DNA of 64,000 nt from Thioalkalivibrio paradoxus ARh 1 (GTDB lineage: Bacteria; Pseudomonadota; Gammaproteobacteria; Ectothiorhodospirales; Ectothiorhodospiraceae). Location of the stretch: the NCBI RefSeq assembly GCF_000227685.2, contig NZ_CP007029.1, forward strand, positions 3,692,730 through 3,756,729, read 5' to 3'. Both the position numbers and the translations under genes were made by a program. Numbering within the stretch: the first letter of the stretch is position 1; every line of letters begins with the position of its first letter. Of this stretch, positions 37,409 to 45,850 are shown piece after piece. Below the pieces are notes generated by a model, which saw nothing but the letters and a program-made list of their open reading frames with translations, did no database searches and was not told the origin of the DNA.

Positions 37409-39592
37409 ATGGATGTTTCCCGTCTGCTCGAATCCCTGAACCCGGCCCAGCGCGAGGCCGTTGCCGCTCCTCCCGGTCCGACCCTGGTCCTGGCGGGGGC
37501 GGGCAGCGGCAAGACCCGCGTATTGGTTCACCGGATCGCCTGGCTGATCGAGGTCGAGGGCGTGATGCCCTGGAGCTTGCTTGCGGTGACGTTCACCAAC
37601 AAGGCTGCGAACGAGATGCGCGGGCGTATCGAAACCCTGCTCGGCCAGCCGGTCAGCGGACTGTGGATGGGCACGTTCCACGGCCTCGCACACCGGCTGT
37701 TGCGCCAGCACTGGCAGGAAGCCCGGCTGCCGCAGTCGTTCCAGATCCTCGACAGCGACGACCAGCTGCGCCTGGTGCGCCGCGTGTTGCGCGCGCTGGA
37801 GCTGGACGAGGCACGCTGGCCGCCACGCCAGGCGCAGTGGTTCATCAATGCGCGCAAGGACGAGGGGCGCCGCCCGGACCATCTGCCCGATACCGGGGAC
37901 CCGGTGTCGCGCCAGTGGGTCCGCGTCTACACCGCCTACGAGCAAGCCTGTGCGCGGGCCGGGGTGGTCGATTTCGCGGAACTGCTGCTGCGCGCAGTGG
38001 AATTGCTGCGCGACCACGAGGAACTGCTGGAACACTACCGGCACCGGTTCCGGCATCTGCTGGTCGACGAGTTCCAGGACACCAACGACATCCAGTACGG
38101 CTGGCTGCGGCTGTTGGCGGGTGGCGGCGCTCCGCTGTTCGCGGTGGGCGACGACGACCAGTCGATCTACGGCTGGCGCGGCGCGCGCGTCGAGAACCTG
38201 CAGCATTTCCAGAAGGATTTTCCCGGGACCCAGGTGGTGCGGCTGGAACAGAACTACCGGTCCAGCGCCAACATCCTGAATGCGGCCAACGCGCTGATCC
38301 GCAACAACAACGGACGGCTCGGAAAGGAATTGTGGACCGACGGACAGGACGGCGCTCCGGTACGCTTGTTCGCTGCGATCAACGAACAGGACGAGGCGCG
38401 CTTCGTCGCCGAGACGATCGCGCGCCACGTCGAACACGGCGGCCTGCACCGCGAATGCGCGGTGCTGTACCGTTCCAACGCGCAGTCGCGGGTGATCGAG
38501 GACACGCTGTTCGCCCGGCGCATCCCCTACCGGGTCTATGGCGGCCTTCGCTTCTTCGAGCGGCTCGAGATCAAGGATGCACTGGCCTACCTGCGCCTGG
38601 TCGAGAACGCCGACGACGATGCCGCGTTCCTGCGAGCGGTGAACCAGCCCCCGCGCGGAATCGGCGAGAAGACGCTGGAGGATCTGCGCCTGCGGGCCCA
38701 GCAGCAGGGGCTCAGCCTGATCCAGGCAGCGCAACAGGCGGTGGCCTCGGAAGCCATGCCGGGGCGCGCGCGCAATGCGGTCGCCGGATTCCTGCAGCTC
38801 GTGCTGCGGCTGCGCGAGGAGATTTCCGGAAAGGAGCTGCCGGACCAGATCGAGTCGGCGATCGCGCGCTCGGGCCTGCGCGAGCATTTCGCGAACGAGA
38901 AGGGCGAGCGCGGCCAGGCTCGCGTCGAGAACCTCGACGAACTCGTCGGCGCCGCGCGCGCCTTCGCCCAGGATCTGCCGGTGGAAGCCGAAACCGGCAC
39001 GCTGACCGATTTCCTCGCGCATGCCGCACTCGAGGCCGGCGAGGGTGCTGCCGACCCGCACGAGGATGCGGTGCAGCTGATGACCCTGCATTCGGCCAAG
39101 GGGCTGGAGTTTCCGCTGGTTCTGCTGACCGGCCTCGAGGAAGGGCTGTTTCCGAACGCCCGCTCGCTCGAGGAACCGGGCCGGCTGGAGGAGGAACGCC
39201 GGCTTGCCTACGTCGGCATGACCCGGGCGCAGCGGGAACTGTACCTGACCCATGCCGAGACCCGGCGCCTGTACGGCCGGGAGTCGTACAACATGCCGTC
39301 GCGCTTCATCGGCGAACTGCCCGCGGAAATGATCGAACCGCTGCGGCCGCAGGCGCGCGTGCAGCCGGCCGGGCGCTTCGCCGGGATGCGCCCGGGGCTG
39401 GATGCGCGCGGCGCCGCGGCCGCCGATGCGGGCCTCGCGATCGGCAGCCGGGTCCGCCACGCGAAGTTCGGCGAGGGGGTCATCACCGAGTACGAGGGCG
39501 GTGGCGCCTCGGCCCGGGTCCAGGTGAACTTCGCCAACGCCGGTGCGAAGTGGCTGGTGCTGAGCTTCGCCCGGCTGGAACCCGTCGCCTGA
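37409..39592 (+). CDS. uvrD: DNA helicase II UvrD (SF1A)
   Basis: 727 residues. Walker A GAGSGKT, VTFTNKAA, DEFQD (motif II), GDDDQSIYGWRGA, MTLHSAKGLEFP, YVGMTRAQ and a C-terminal Tudor-like tail (KFGEGVITEYEG) occur in order. It unwinds DNA in nucleotide-excision and mismatch repair. The MDVSRLLESLN start aligns with other UvrD proteins. No ribosome site precedes it. Its stop is 34 bases from the convergent lipoprotein gene. Confidence 0.96.
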   Translation: MDVSRLLESLNPAQREAVAAPPGPTLVLAGAGSGKTRVLVHRIAWLIEVEGVMPWSLLAVTFTNKAANEMRGRIETLLGQPVSGLWMGTFHGLAHRLLRQHWQEARLPQSFQILDSDDQLRLVRRVLRALELDEARWPPRQAQWFINARKDEGRRPDHLPDTGDPVSRQWVRVYTAYEQACARAGVVDFAELLLRAVELLRDHEELLEHYRHRFRHLLVDEFQDTNDIQYGWLRLLAGGGAPLFAVGDDDQSIYGWRGARVENLQHFQKDFPGTQVVRLEQNYRSSANILNAANALIRNNNGRLGKELWTDGQDGAPVRLFAAINEQDEARFVAETIARHVEHGGLHRECAVLYRSNAQSRVIEDTLFARRIPYRVYGGLRFFERLEIKDALAYLRLVENADDDAAFLRAVNQPPRGIGEKTLEDLRLRAQQQGLSLIQAAQQAVASEAMPGRARNAVAGFLQLVLRLREEISGKELPDQIESAIARSGLREHFANEKGERGQARVENLDELVGAARAFAQDLPVEAETGTLTDFLAHAALEAGEGAADPHEDAVQLMTLHSAKGLEFPLVLLTGLEEGLFPNARSLEEPGRLEEERRLAYVGMTRAQRELYLTHAETRRLYGRESYNMPSRFIGELPAEMIEPLRPQARVQPAGRFAGMRPGLDARGAAAADAGLAIGSRVRHAKFGEGVITEYEGGGASARVQVNFANAGAKWLVLSFARLEPVA

Positions 39593-39626
39593 CGGAACCC
39601 GCAACGCGGTTGCCGTCGGCGCGGCC

Positions 39627-40145
39627 CTACTCGGTCGGTACGGAAGTGTCTCCGGGGTCGGCAGCCGGTTCGCCAGCATCGTCGTCGGTCAGACGGCCCC
39701 AGGCGCCCCGAATGTCCTCCCACAGTGCCTCGGTTCGGGTCTGGGCGCCTTCCCAGGCGTCGCCCGAAAACTCGCGGGCGTCTTCCCAGGCCTGCTGCGC
39801 GCGATCCCGGGCGGTCGCGGCGGCTTCCTTGGCCCGTTCCCAGGCCTCTTCGCCTTCCTCCTGACCGACACGGCGGGCGTGCTCGGCACGTTCCCGCGCT
39901 TCCTCGGCGAGTTCCTGCGCGCGGTTCCACAACCGCTCAGCCTCGGCCTCGTCGTTGGCCTCCATCTCGTCGACCGGGGGCGCCGGTTCGCCGACCTCGT
40001 CAGGCGGCACCGCGGGATCGGGCTCGGGCGCGACCGTCTCGGGTTCCATCTGCGGTTCCGTGACTGGCGCAGGCGGCTCGGCAGGGTCGCAGCCGGCCAG
40101 CGCGAACGCGAAGGCGAGGGGGACCAGCATCCACAGATAAGGCAT
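39627..40145 (-). CDS. Lipoprotein with Ala/Glu/Arg-rich coiled coil
   Basis: 172 residues from an ATG with AAGGAG upstream. Lipobox AFALAGCD gives lipid-anchored Cys18. Then a linker rich in Pro, Glu and Asp, followed by about 80 residues of long amphipathic helix (repeating EEARERAEHARR, AWERAKEAAATARDRAQQAWEDA) and an acidic tail. It resembles apolipoprotein-like or YtxH-like surfactant helices. Acidic bias fits a halophile envelope protein. Function unknown. It lies divergent from the sulfide/oxidase operon but 368 bases away. Confidence 0.75.
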   Translation of the reverse strand: MPYLWMLVPLAFAFALAGCDPAEPPAPVTEPQMEPETVAPEPDPAVPPDEVGEPAPPVDEMEANDEAEAERLWNRAQELAEEARERAEHARRVGQEEGEEAWERAKEAAATARDRAQQAWEDAREFSGDAWEGAQTRTEALWEDIRGAWGRLTDDDAGEPAADPGDTSVPTE

Positions 40146-40247
40146 CGCGATCTCCTTGCGGTTGGGCAATAGCAGAGTTTAGGCCGTTTCTGCGCCGGGC
40201 ACTGTGAAACCGGTTCGACTTCCGGCGCAGTCCGGACCGGGGCGCAG

Positions 40248-40262
40248 GTATGCGGAGCATAC
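40248..40262. promoter_or_regulatory. Inverted repeat, candidate operator 1
   Basis: GTATGC-GGA-GCATAC, perfect 6-bp arms with a 3-base centre. It is one base from the second palindrome, on the operator side of the respiratory operon (ATG 251 bases further on) and 103 bases from the lipoprotein start. Confidence 0.45.
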
Positions 40263-40263
40263 T

Positions 40264-40275
40264 GCCAATATTGGC
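40264..40275. promoter_or_regulatory. Perfect palindrome GCCAATATTGGC, candidate operator 2
   Basis: A 12-base perfect palindrome with an AT core, one base after the first repeat. Side-by-side dyads of this size usually bind dimeric regulators. No regulator gene is nearby. Confidence 0.45.
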
Positions 40276-40513
40276 GACCGCAGATGGATTACTGTCAATT
40301 CTGTCGGCCTTTTTCCCGGCCACCCTCCGCCTGGCCTGCTCTGAACGTTCGGGCTCAACCTGCGGATTCGATGCCGCCCCTTGGAATATCAACCGCTTGC
40401 TGCCGTCGCGCACCGGCCATGGCATGGAACGTGCTAGGCCGGTCCACGCATGCAATCCGCCCGCCGTGTTTCGCGACGGGTTTCGTTCAAGCCCTGGCAG
40501 CAAGGGGAACTCG

Positions 40514-41929
40514 ATGGAATACATCGGCCTTTATCCAACCTGGTTCGAACCGTCGCTCGGCAGCGGCTGGGTGGTCGGCATCATCGCCACCGCCCACGTA
40601 CTCTTTTCGCATACTTCGGTGGGAGCGGCGATCTTCTTCGCGTTCCTCGCCACGCTCGCCTACCAACGCAACCGGCCCGAACTGCTGACCTTCGTGAAGC
40701 AGTACGGCCTGTTCCTGCTGGTGTTCGCCTACGTCGCCGGTTCGATCACCGGCGTCGGTATCTGGTATTCGACCACCGTCGCGAGCCCGCGCGGGATCTC
40801 GGCGCTGATCCACAGCTTCGTCTGGAAGTGGGCCACCGAATGGGTCTTCTTCGTGATCGAGGTGATCGGCGTGTACCTGGTCGTGTACCTGGTCGGCAAG
40901 GTCGATCCGCGCACCCATCTGCGCGTGACCTGGATCTTTGCGCTGTCGTCGCTGGCGACGATGCTGATCATCATCGGCATCCTGTCGTTCATGCTCTGGC
41001 CGGGCAAGGAGATCTGGTTCGACGAGGGCGGCTACCTGAACGGTTTCTACGGGCCGAACACCTTTGCGCAACTGGCGATGCGCATGGCGTTCATGCTGAC
41101 CATGACCGCAGTGGTCGGCGGCGTGGTGGCCTCCCGGATCCAGGACCTGGCGCTGCGCCGGGAGATCACGCGCATGCTCGCCTGGCTGGGAATCGTCTCG
41201 GCGGTGATCGGGACCGCACTGTTCAGCTGGTATACCAGCACGCTGCCGGAGCATGCCCACCTGGTGATGCAGGCGCGGCTGCCCGACTGGTTCTCGATCA
41301 GTCTGATCGCGGTGCTTGGCGGAATCATCGTCTATTTCATCGCGACCCTGCTGGTGCCGCGGATGCTGACACCGGCGGTCGCCGGGGTCGCGACGGTCGC
41401 GATCCTGGTCTTCGGCCTGTGGCCCGAGGAAGTCGCGCGCGAATCGATCCGCAAGCCCTTCGTCGCCGGCGAGTACCTGTACTCGAATCAGGTGATCGCG
41501 CGCGACGTGCCCGGAATGGGGATCCGCTCGGAGATCCCGGTGATCCAGGAACACGGGCTGCTGCAGACCCATGTGTTCCTGCCCGAGGAACTGCGCGAAG
41601 TGACGCCGGACAACGCGGCGCAGGTCGGGCACGCAATCGCGCTCAGCATGTGCTCCAACTGCCACAGCGTGACCGATACCGGGATGCGTCCGATCCGGAA
41701 CTATCTCGGCGGCAGCACCGATGTCGCCCGGATCAAGACCTACCTGCTGGGGGCGCTGGCGACCGGCAACACGCTGTACATGCCGCAAATCCCGATGACC
41801 GACGACGAGGCCGAGGCGCTGGCGGTGTTCCTGGCCAGCCTCAACGACCCGGAGCTGCCGCTGCGCTATGCGCAGGAACGCGCCGGGATCGCCCGGTCCG
41901 ACGACGCGGCCACGACCTCGGAGGAGTAA
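40514..41929 (+). CDS. CydA-like membrane oxidase subunit with C-terminal haem c domain
   Basis: 471 residues. About eight helices (18-300) follow the cytochrome bd CydA pattern: helix 1 His28 (AHVLFSHTSVG, like CydA His19), a glycine-rich helix 2-3 segment (AYVAGSITGVGIWYS) and Glu109/Glu116 in TEWVFFVIEVIG (like the CydA Glu pair on the oxygen pathway). The quinol-oxidising Q loop is missing, and the CydA His186 position is not His. The C-terminal region holds a single CxxCH at 380-384 (CSNCH) and Met423/428 as possible axial ligands. Electron input by cytochrome c rather than quinol is inferred. First gene of the operon. Confidence 0.8.
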   Translation: MEYIGLYPTWFEPSLGSGWVVGIIATAHVLFSHTSVGAAIFFAFLATLAYQRNRPELLTFVKQYGLFLLVFAYVAGSITGVGIWYSTTVASPRGISALIHSFVWKWATEWVFFVIEVIGVYLVVYLVGKVDPRTHLRVTWIFALSSLATMLIIIGILSFMLWPGKEIWFDEGGYLNGFYGPNTFAQLAMRMAFMLTMTAVVGGVVASRIQDLALRREITRMLAWLGIVSAVIGTALFSWYTSTLPEHAHLVMQARLPDWFSISLIAVLGGIIVYFIATLLVPRMLTPAVAGVATVAILVFGLWPEEVARESIRKPFVAGEYLYSNQVIARDVPGMGIRSEIPVIQEHGLLQTHVFLPEELREVTPDNAAQVGHAIALSMCSNCHSVTDTGMRPIRNYLGGSTDVARIKTYLLGALATGNTLYMPQIPMTDDEAEALAVFLASLNDPELPLRYAQERAGIARSDDAATTSEE

Positions 41930-41932
41930 AGC

Positions 41933-43156
41933 ATGGAAACCGAACTGCTCTACGCATTGCGCGATCCGGCCGGGGTGCCGTCGCACCCGGTCATCTTCCT
42001 GATCCTGGGGGTGCTGACCTTCGCGCTGCACATCGCCGCAGTGCAGATGATGCTCGGCACCGCCGCGCTGACGATCTGGGGCGCGCTCAGCCGCGGCGCG
42101 TACCGGCGCCGGCTCGCGCAATCGATGGTGAACGTCGCCAAGGTGATGGTTTCGGTCGCGATCGTGCTGGGAGTCGCGCCGCTGCTGTTCGTGCAGGTGA
42201 TCTACGACCCGTTCTGGTATACCTCGAACGTGCTCTCGGCCTGGTGGGTGATCGGCTTCATCCTGATCCTGCTGGTCGGATACACGCTGTTGTACGTGTT
42301 CTACTGGCGCAACACCGCGCTTGCCACCGCGCCCAGGGCGCGCTCGACCTGGGCGATGATCGCATCGGTGGTATTGCTGCTGGTGGTCGGCTGGATCATG
42401 CACGTGCTCGCCCAGCAGATGCTGCACCCGGAACAGTGGATGGCCTGGTATGCGCCGAACGGCGAACTGGACACCAGCGGGACCGGCATGCACGCGTTCC
42501 ATCCCTGGCGTTTTCTGTTCTTCATCGCGCTCGGCGCGCCAGTGACCGGTGCCCTGCTGGTCGCCTACCAGCGTTACTTCCGCGCACGCGACGACGTCGA
42601 TCCGGCCTACCTCGACTGGGTCGGAACGCTCGCCTACCGGATGATCAACGTCGGCGGGGTGGTCGCGGTCGCGCTGGGCGCCGCCTGGATGGCCACGCTG
42701 CCGGAATCGATCGCCCGCTTCGGGTTCTCCCCCTGGGTGATGGGAGCGCTCGCCGGGCTGCTTGGTTTCGTCGGCTTCGCGCACTGGGTGCGCAGCCGGG
42801 CCGACAGCCCCTGGGCCTACGCGGTGCTCGCGGTCGGAACGCTCGCAATCATCGTGGTCGCCGCGGCCCGCGAAGCGCTGCGCTGGGGAATGCTGCACGG
42901 CATCCATGGCTACAACGCGTTGGATTACAAGGTGAACACCGACTGGTACAGCACGCTGACCTTCGCCATCACCTTCGGCGTGATGGGCGCCGGAGTGCTC
43001 GCCTACTACCTGACGGTCGCCTGGCGCGCCGGCCAGACCCGGGGTGTGTACACCGCCAGCGCCGCGGTCGACCGCATGGGCAACGTCGCGATCGGCATGC
43101 TGGTGCTGTGGATCCTGCATTACTTCGCGCTCGGCTTCTACTGGTGGGCGCTGTGA
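41933..43156 (+). CDS. Second CydA/B-like integral membrane subunit
   Basis: 407 residues, about 10 helices. It starts three bases after the first subunit (GGAG site overlapping the stop). Helix 1 carries His33 in ALHIAAVQMMLG and helix 3 reads VLGVAPLLFVQVIYDPFWY, both of which echo the CydA helix pattern of its neighbour. Further membrane histidines (WIMHVLAQQ, GTGMHAFHPW) could bind haem. It has no haem c motif. I take it as the partner of a heterodimeric, bd-superfamily complex; it does not look like a standard CydB. Confidence 0.7.
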   Translation: METELLYALRDPAGVPSHPVIFLILGVLTFALHIAAVQMMLGTAALTIWGALSRGAYRRRLAQSMVNVAKVMVSVAIVLGVAPLLFVQVIYDPFWYTSNVLSAWWVIGFILILLVGYTLLYVFYWRNTALATAPRARSTWAMIASVVLLLVVGWIMHVLAQQMLHPEQWMAWYAPNGELDTSGTGMHAFHPWRFLFFIALGAPVTGALLVAYQRYFRARDDVDPAYLDWVGTLAYRMINVGGVVAVALGAAWMATLPESIARFGFSPWVMGALAGLLGFVGFAHWVRSRADSPWAYAVLAVGTLAIIVVAAAREALRWGMLHGIHGYNALDYKVNTDWYSTLTFAITFGVMGAGVLAYYLTVAWRAGQTRGVYTASAAVDRMGNVAIGMLVLWILHYFALGFYWWAL

Positions 43157-43176
43157 ACGATACGGAGACGAGAACC

Positions 43177-43494
43177 ATGACACGGCTCTACCCGACCTTC
43201 CTGCTGGGCCTGGCGCTGGCGCTCCCGGGGGCGCTGGCCGCCGAGTCTGCCGGCCCGACCGGGGAGATGATGGGCAACACCTGTGCCGCCTGCCACGGCA
43301 CCTACGGTCGCCTGGCCGGCTCCGCGTTCGTTCCGCTGGCCGGCATGGACGAGGACGAGTTCATCCGCGCGATGCGCGAGTTCCGCGACAACACCCGCCC
43401 GTCGACGCTGATGCACAGCGTGGCCAAGGGCTTCAGCGACGAGGAAACCCGGCGGATGGCCGAGTTCTTCGCCGCACAGACGATGGAGGAATGA
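43177..43494 (+). CDS. fccA: Monohaem cytochrome c subunit of flavocytochrome c sulfide dehydrogenase
   Basis: 105 residues with a signal peptide ending about ALAAE. CAACH at 36-40 binds one haem; Met ligand probably in LMHSVAKGF. It is 10-kDa class, as in monohaem FCSD small subunits. GGAG precedes the ATG. Its stop overlaps the flavoprotein start by four bases (ATGA), so the two subunits are made together. It accepts electrons from FAD after sulfide oxidation in the periplasm. Confidence 0.9.
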   Translation: MTRLYPTFLLGLALALPGALAAESAGPTGEMMGNTCAACHGTYGRLAGSAFVPLAGMDEDEFIRAMREFRDNTRPSTLMHSVAKGFSDEETRRMAEFFAAQTMEE

Positions 43495-44846
43495 TATCCA
43501 TGCAGCGTCGTGATTTTCTGAGGCTGATCGGTGCCGGCGCCGCGTTCGCCGGCAGCCTGCCGGTCGGCAGTGCCTTCGCCGCAGCCGCCCCGCACGTGGT
43601 GGTGGTCGGCGGCGGCGCCGGCGGTGCCACCGCAGCGAAGTACCTGAAGCTCGCCGATCCCGGCCTGCGCGTGACCGTGATCGAAAAGAACCCGGTCTAC
43701 ATCCGGCCCTACGGGTCGAGCGAGGTGCTGAACGACCACATCGGGATGGCGGATCTGGAGATCGGCTATGACCGCTTGCGCGATCGCTACGGGATCGGAT
43801 TCCTGTTCGACACCGTGACCGGCGTCGACCCGGAGCAGCGCATCGTGCGGACCGCGGGCGGCAGCCGCCTGGCCTACGACCGGATGATCGTTTCCCCGGG
43901 CATTCAGCTGCTGTACGACCGGATCGACGGGTATAGCGAGACGCTGGCCGAGACCCGGGTGCCCAGCGCCTGGATCCCGGGCGAGCAGACCCGGCTGCTG
44001 CGCGACCAGCTCCATGCAATGCGGCCCGGCGGCACGTTCCTGATCGTCGCGCCGCCGAACCCCTACCGCTGCCCGCCGGGTCCGTACGAACGCGGCGCGC
44101 TGATGGCCGAGTGGTTCCAGACCCACAACCCGACCGCGAAAGTGATCATCCTCGACTCGAAGGACCGCTTCGTTCCCGGGCCCAGCATGCTGCTCGGCTG
44201 GAACCGGCTGTACGGCTACAACGTTCCCGAGCGTTTCCGCGAGGGCATGCCGCTCGACGGCGACTGGCCACTGCGCGAGCACGACGGCCCCGGAATGATC
44301 GACTGGGTGCCTGGGTACGACGGCGGGCGCGTGCTGGCGCTGGACGCCGGCGCCGGCGTGGTCGAAGCCGAGGCCGGCCGCTTCGAGGCCGACGTGATCA
44401 ATATCGTGCCGCCGATGGTTGCCGGTCGCGTCGCGTTCGCGATGGACCTGGTCGACGGCAGCGGCTATTGCCCGATCGACCGGCGCACCCACGAGTCCGC
44501 GCGTCACCCGGGCATCCATGTGATCGGCGACGCGGCGCAGGCGGACACCATGCCCAAGTCCGGCTACTCGGCGAACACTCAGGCCAAGGTCGCCGCACGC
44601 GCGGTGGTCGACCTGCTGGCCGGGCGCGAGACCCAGGAGCCGGTCTGGGAAAACACCTGCTACGCGCTGGCCGGCCAGGAGTACGGGCTGTACGTCGCCG
44701 ACGTGTTCCGGCTGGTCGACGGGCGCATCCAACGCATGGACGGCCCGCGCTTCCTGCCGCTGGACGCGAGCCGGGCCCAGATCCGGCTTGGTGCGCTGTA
44801 CCAGAACCACTGGATGCAGACGTTCACCCAGGACTGCTTCGCCTGA
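43491..44846 (+). CDS. fccB: Flavocytochrome c sulfide dehydrogenase, FAD subunit
   Basis: 451 residues. A twin-arginine signal (QRRDFLRLIGAG) exports it folded with FAD. FAD site VVVVGGGAGGATAAKYLK, second GxG domain, and the redox cysteines Cys194 (PYRCPPGPYE) and Cys390 (ENTCYALAG) correspond to the active disulfide of FCSD that forms a persulfide with sulfide. Start at 43491 (overlapping) or at the in-frame ATG 43500. It oxidises sulfide to sulfur or polysulfide and passes electrons to the cytochrome subunit. Confidence 0.95.
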   Translation: MISMQRRDFLRLIGAGAAFAGSLPVGSAFAAAAPHVVVVGGGAGGATAAKYLKLADPGLRVTVIEKNPVYIRPYGSSEVLNDHIGMADLEIGYDRLRDRYGIGFLFDTVTGVDPEQRIVRTAGGSRLAYDRMIVSPGIQLLYDRIDGYSETLAETRVPSAWIPGEQTRLLRDQLHAMRPGGTFLIVAPPNPYRCPPGPYERGALMAEWFQTHNPTAKVIILDSKDRFVPGPSMLLGWNRLYGYNVPERFREGMPLDGDWPLREHDGPGMIDWVPGYDGGRVLALDAGAGVVEAEAGRFEADVINIVPPMVAGRVAFAMDLVDGSGYCPIDRRTHESARHPGIHVIGDAAQADTMPKSGYSANTQAKVAARAVVDLLAGRETQEPVWENTCYALAGQEYGLYVADVFRLVDGRIQRMDGPRFLPLDASRAQIRLGALYQNHWMQTFTQDCFA

Positions 44847-45024
44847 ACCCGATGGACCACATCACCGACCGGACTACGCGTTGCGCTGGCCGGGACAGCA
44901 GCGCGGCGGCAGGAGACCATTCCCGGTTCCGGTCGCGCGACCGCGGCTGTTTCGGCGCGACGCCGTCGTGTGGCGGACCCTGGACCCTGGGCAACGGAAC
45001 ACCCGGTGCCCGATGGAGAGACCG

Positions 45025-45708
45025 ATGAAGATTCGAACCACATTGCTATTGCTGCCACTGGCAGCGCTGGGGCTGGCGGCCGCAAACGGCGACCCGGGCG
45101 CGTCGCCGCTACCCGATCGCTGGACTCCGGCCGAACTGCACGCGGCGCTGGCGGCGATGCCGGAGGGGGATCCGGGCCGCGGACGCGAACTCCACGACCG
45201 GATGTTCTGCGCGTCCTGCCACGGCCCGTCGGGAGAGTCGCCGAGCCGCAATTGGCCCACGGTCGTCGGCCAGCGCGCGCCCTACGTGTACAAAATGCTT
45301 CTGGATTACCGCGACGGCCGGCTGCCGCATCCGGAGGCGGAACCAATGGCGGTGCTGGCGGAGATGATGTCCGAGCAGGAAATGGCCGACGTGGCCGCGT
45401 TCTACGATGCGCAGGCGCTGCCCGCGCTGGCGCCGCTGCGCAAGCAGCACCCGGCCGACACGCTGGTGCGCCGCGGCGACCCCGAACGGCTGATCACGCC
45501 CTGCTCGGCCTGCCACGGCGTCGACGGCCAGGGAGGCCGCAACGAGACCCCGGCGCTCGCGGGCCAGCGCCCGGAGTATCTGGTGCGCGCGATGCGTGCG
45601 TTCCGCGACCGCAGCCGCGACAACGACGTCCATCACGGCATGGGCCAGTTCGCCTGGGACCTGACCGACGCCGAGATCGAAGCGCTCGCCGACTACTACG
45701 CGCCCTGA
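45025..45708 (+). CDS. Dihaem cytochrome c (c4-like)
   Basis: 227 residues. Signal peptide to about residue 20. Two haem sites, CASCH at 62-66 and CSACH at 160-164, in two similar c-type domains of about 100 residues, as in cytochrome c4. GGAGAG precedes the ATG. It follows fccB after 178 bases that hold no gene, so it may share the operon or have its own promoter. A periplasmic electron shuttle between FCSD and the CydA-like oxidase is the obvious inference. Confidence 0.9.
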   Translation: MKIRTTLLLLPLAALGLAAANGDPGASPLPDRWTPAELHAALAAMPEGDPGRGRELHDRMFCASCHGPSGESPSRNWPTVVGQRAPYVYKMLLDYRDGRLPHPEAEPMAVLAEMMSEQEMADVAAFYDAQALPALAPLRKQHPADTLVRRGDPERLITPCSACHGVDGQGGRNETPALAGQRPEYLVRAMRAFRDRSRDNDVHHGMGQFAWDLTDAEIEALADYYAP

Positions 45709-45784
45709 GTCGAGCGCATATTCGGCCCCGGCACGGTCGTCCAGGGCTCCCGGGGCGCGGCGGTTGCGATCACGCCTTCGCGCC

Positions 45785-45800
45785 CCGGGCTGCAGCCCGG
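45785..45800. repeat. Palindrome CCGGGCTGCAGCCCGG with a partial second copy, convergent gap
   Basis: A 16-base perfect palindrome lies between the convergent dihaem cytochrome and TRAP genes. A similar GGCTACAGCCCGGG follows 11 bases later. It could be a bidirectional terminator hairpin or one unit of a dispersed REP-type repeat; only one cluster is seen in this window. Confidence 0.4.
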
Positions 45801-45850
45801 AAACTCGGCTACAGCCCGGGTGCATGGCACCGCATGCGACGCCCCGGCCG

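Larger units (their letters stand above)
40146..40513. promoter_or_regulatory. Divergent control region upstream of the sulfide/oxidase operon
   Basis: 368 bases with no gene. Its AT content is higher than its surroundings around 40245-40300, and it contains two perfect inverted repeats listed separately. Promoters for the lipoprotein gene and the respiratory operon must lie here; no paired -35/-10 could be fixed. AAGGGGAAC is the ribosome site for 40514. Confidence 0.5.

Noticed and set aside
37325..39679. 784-residue open frame on the minus strand
   Set aside because: Antisense to uvrD, with no motif of any family.
40487..43183. 898-residue open frame on the minus strand
   Set aside because: Antisense to the oxidase subunits, His/Asp/Arg-rich artefact of their codon use.
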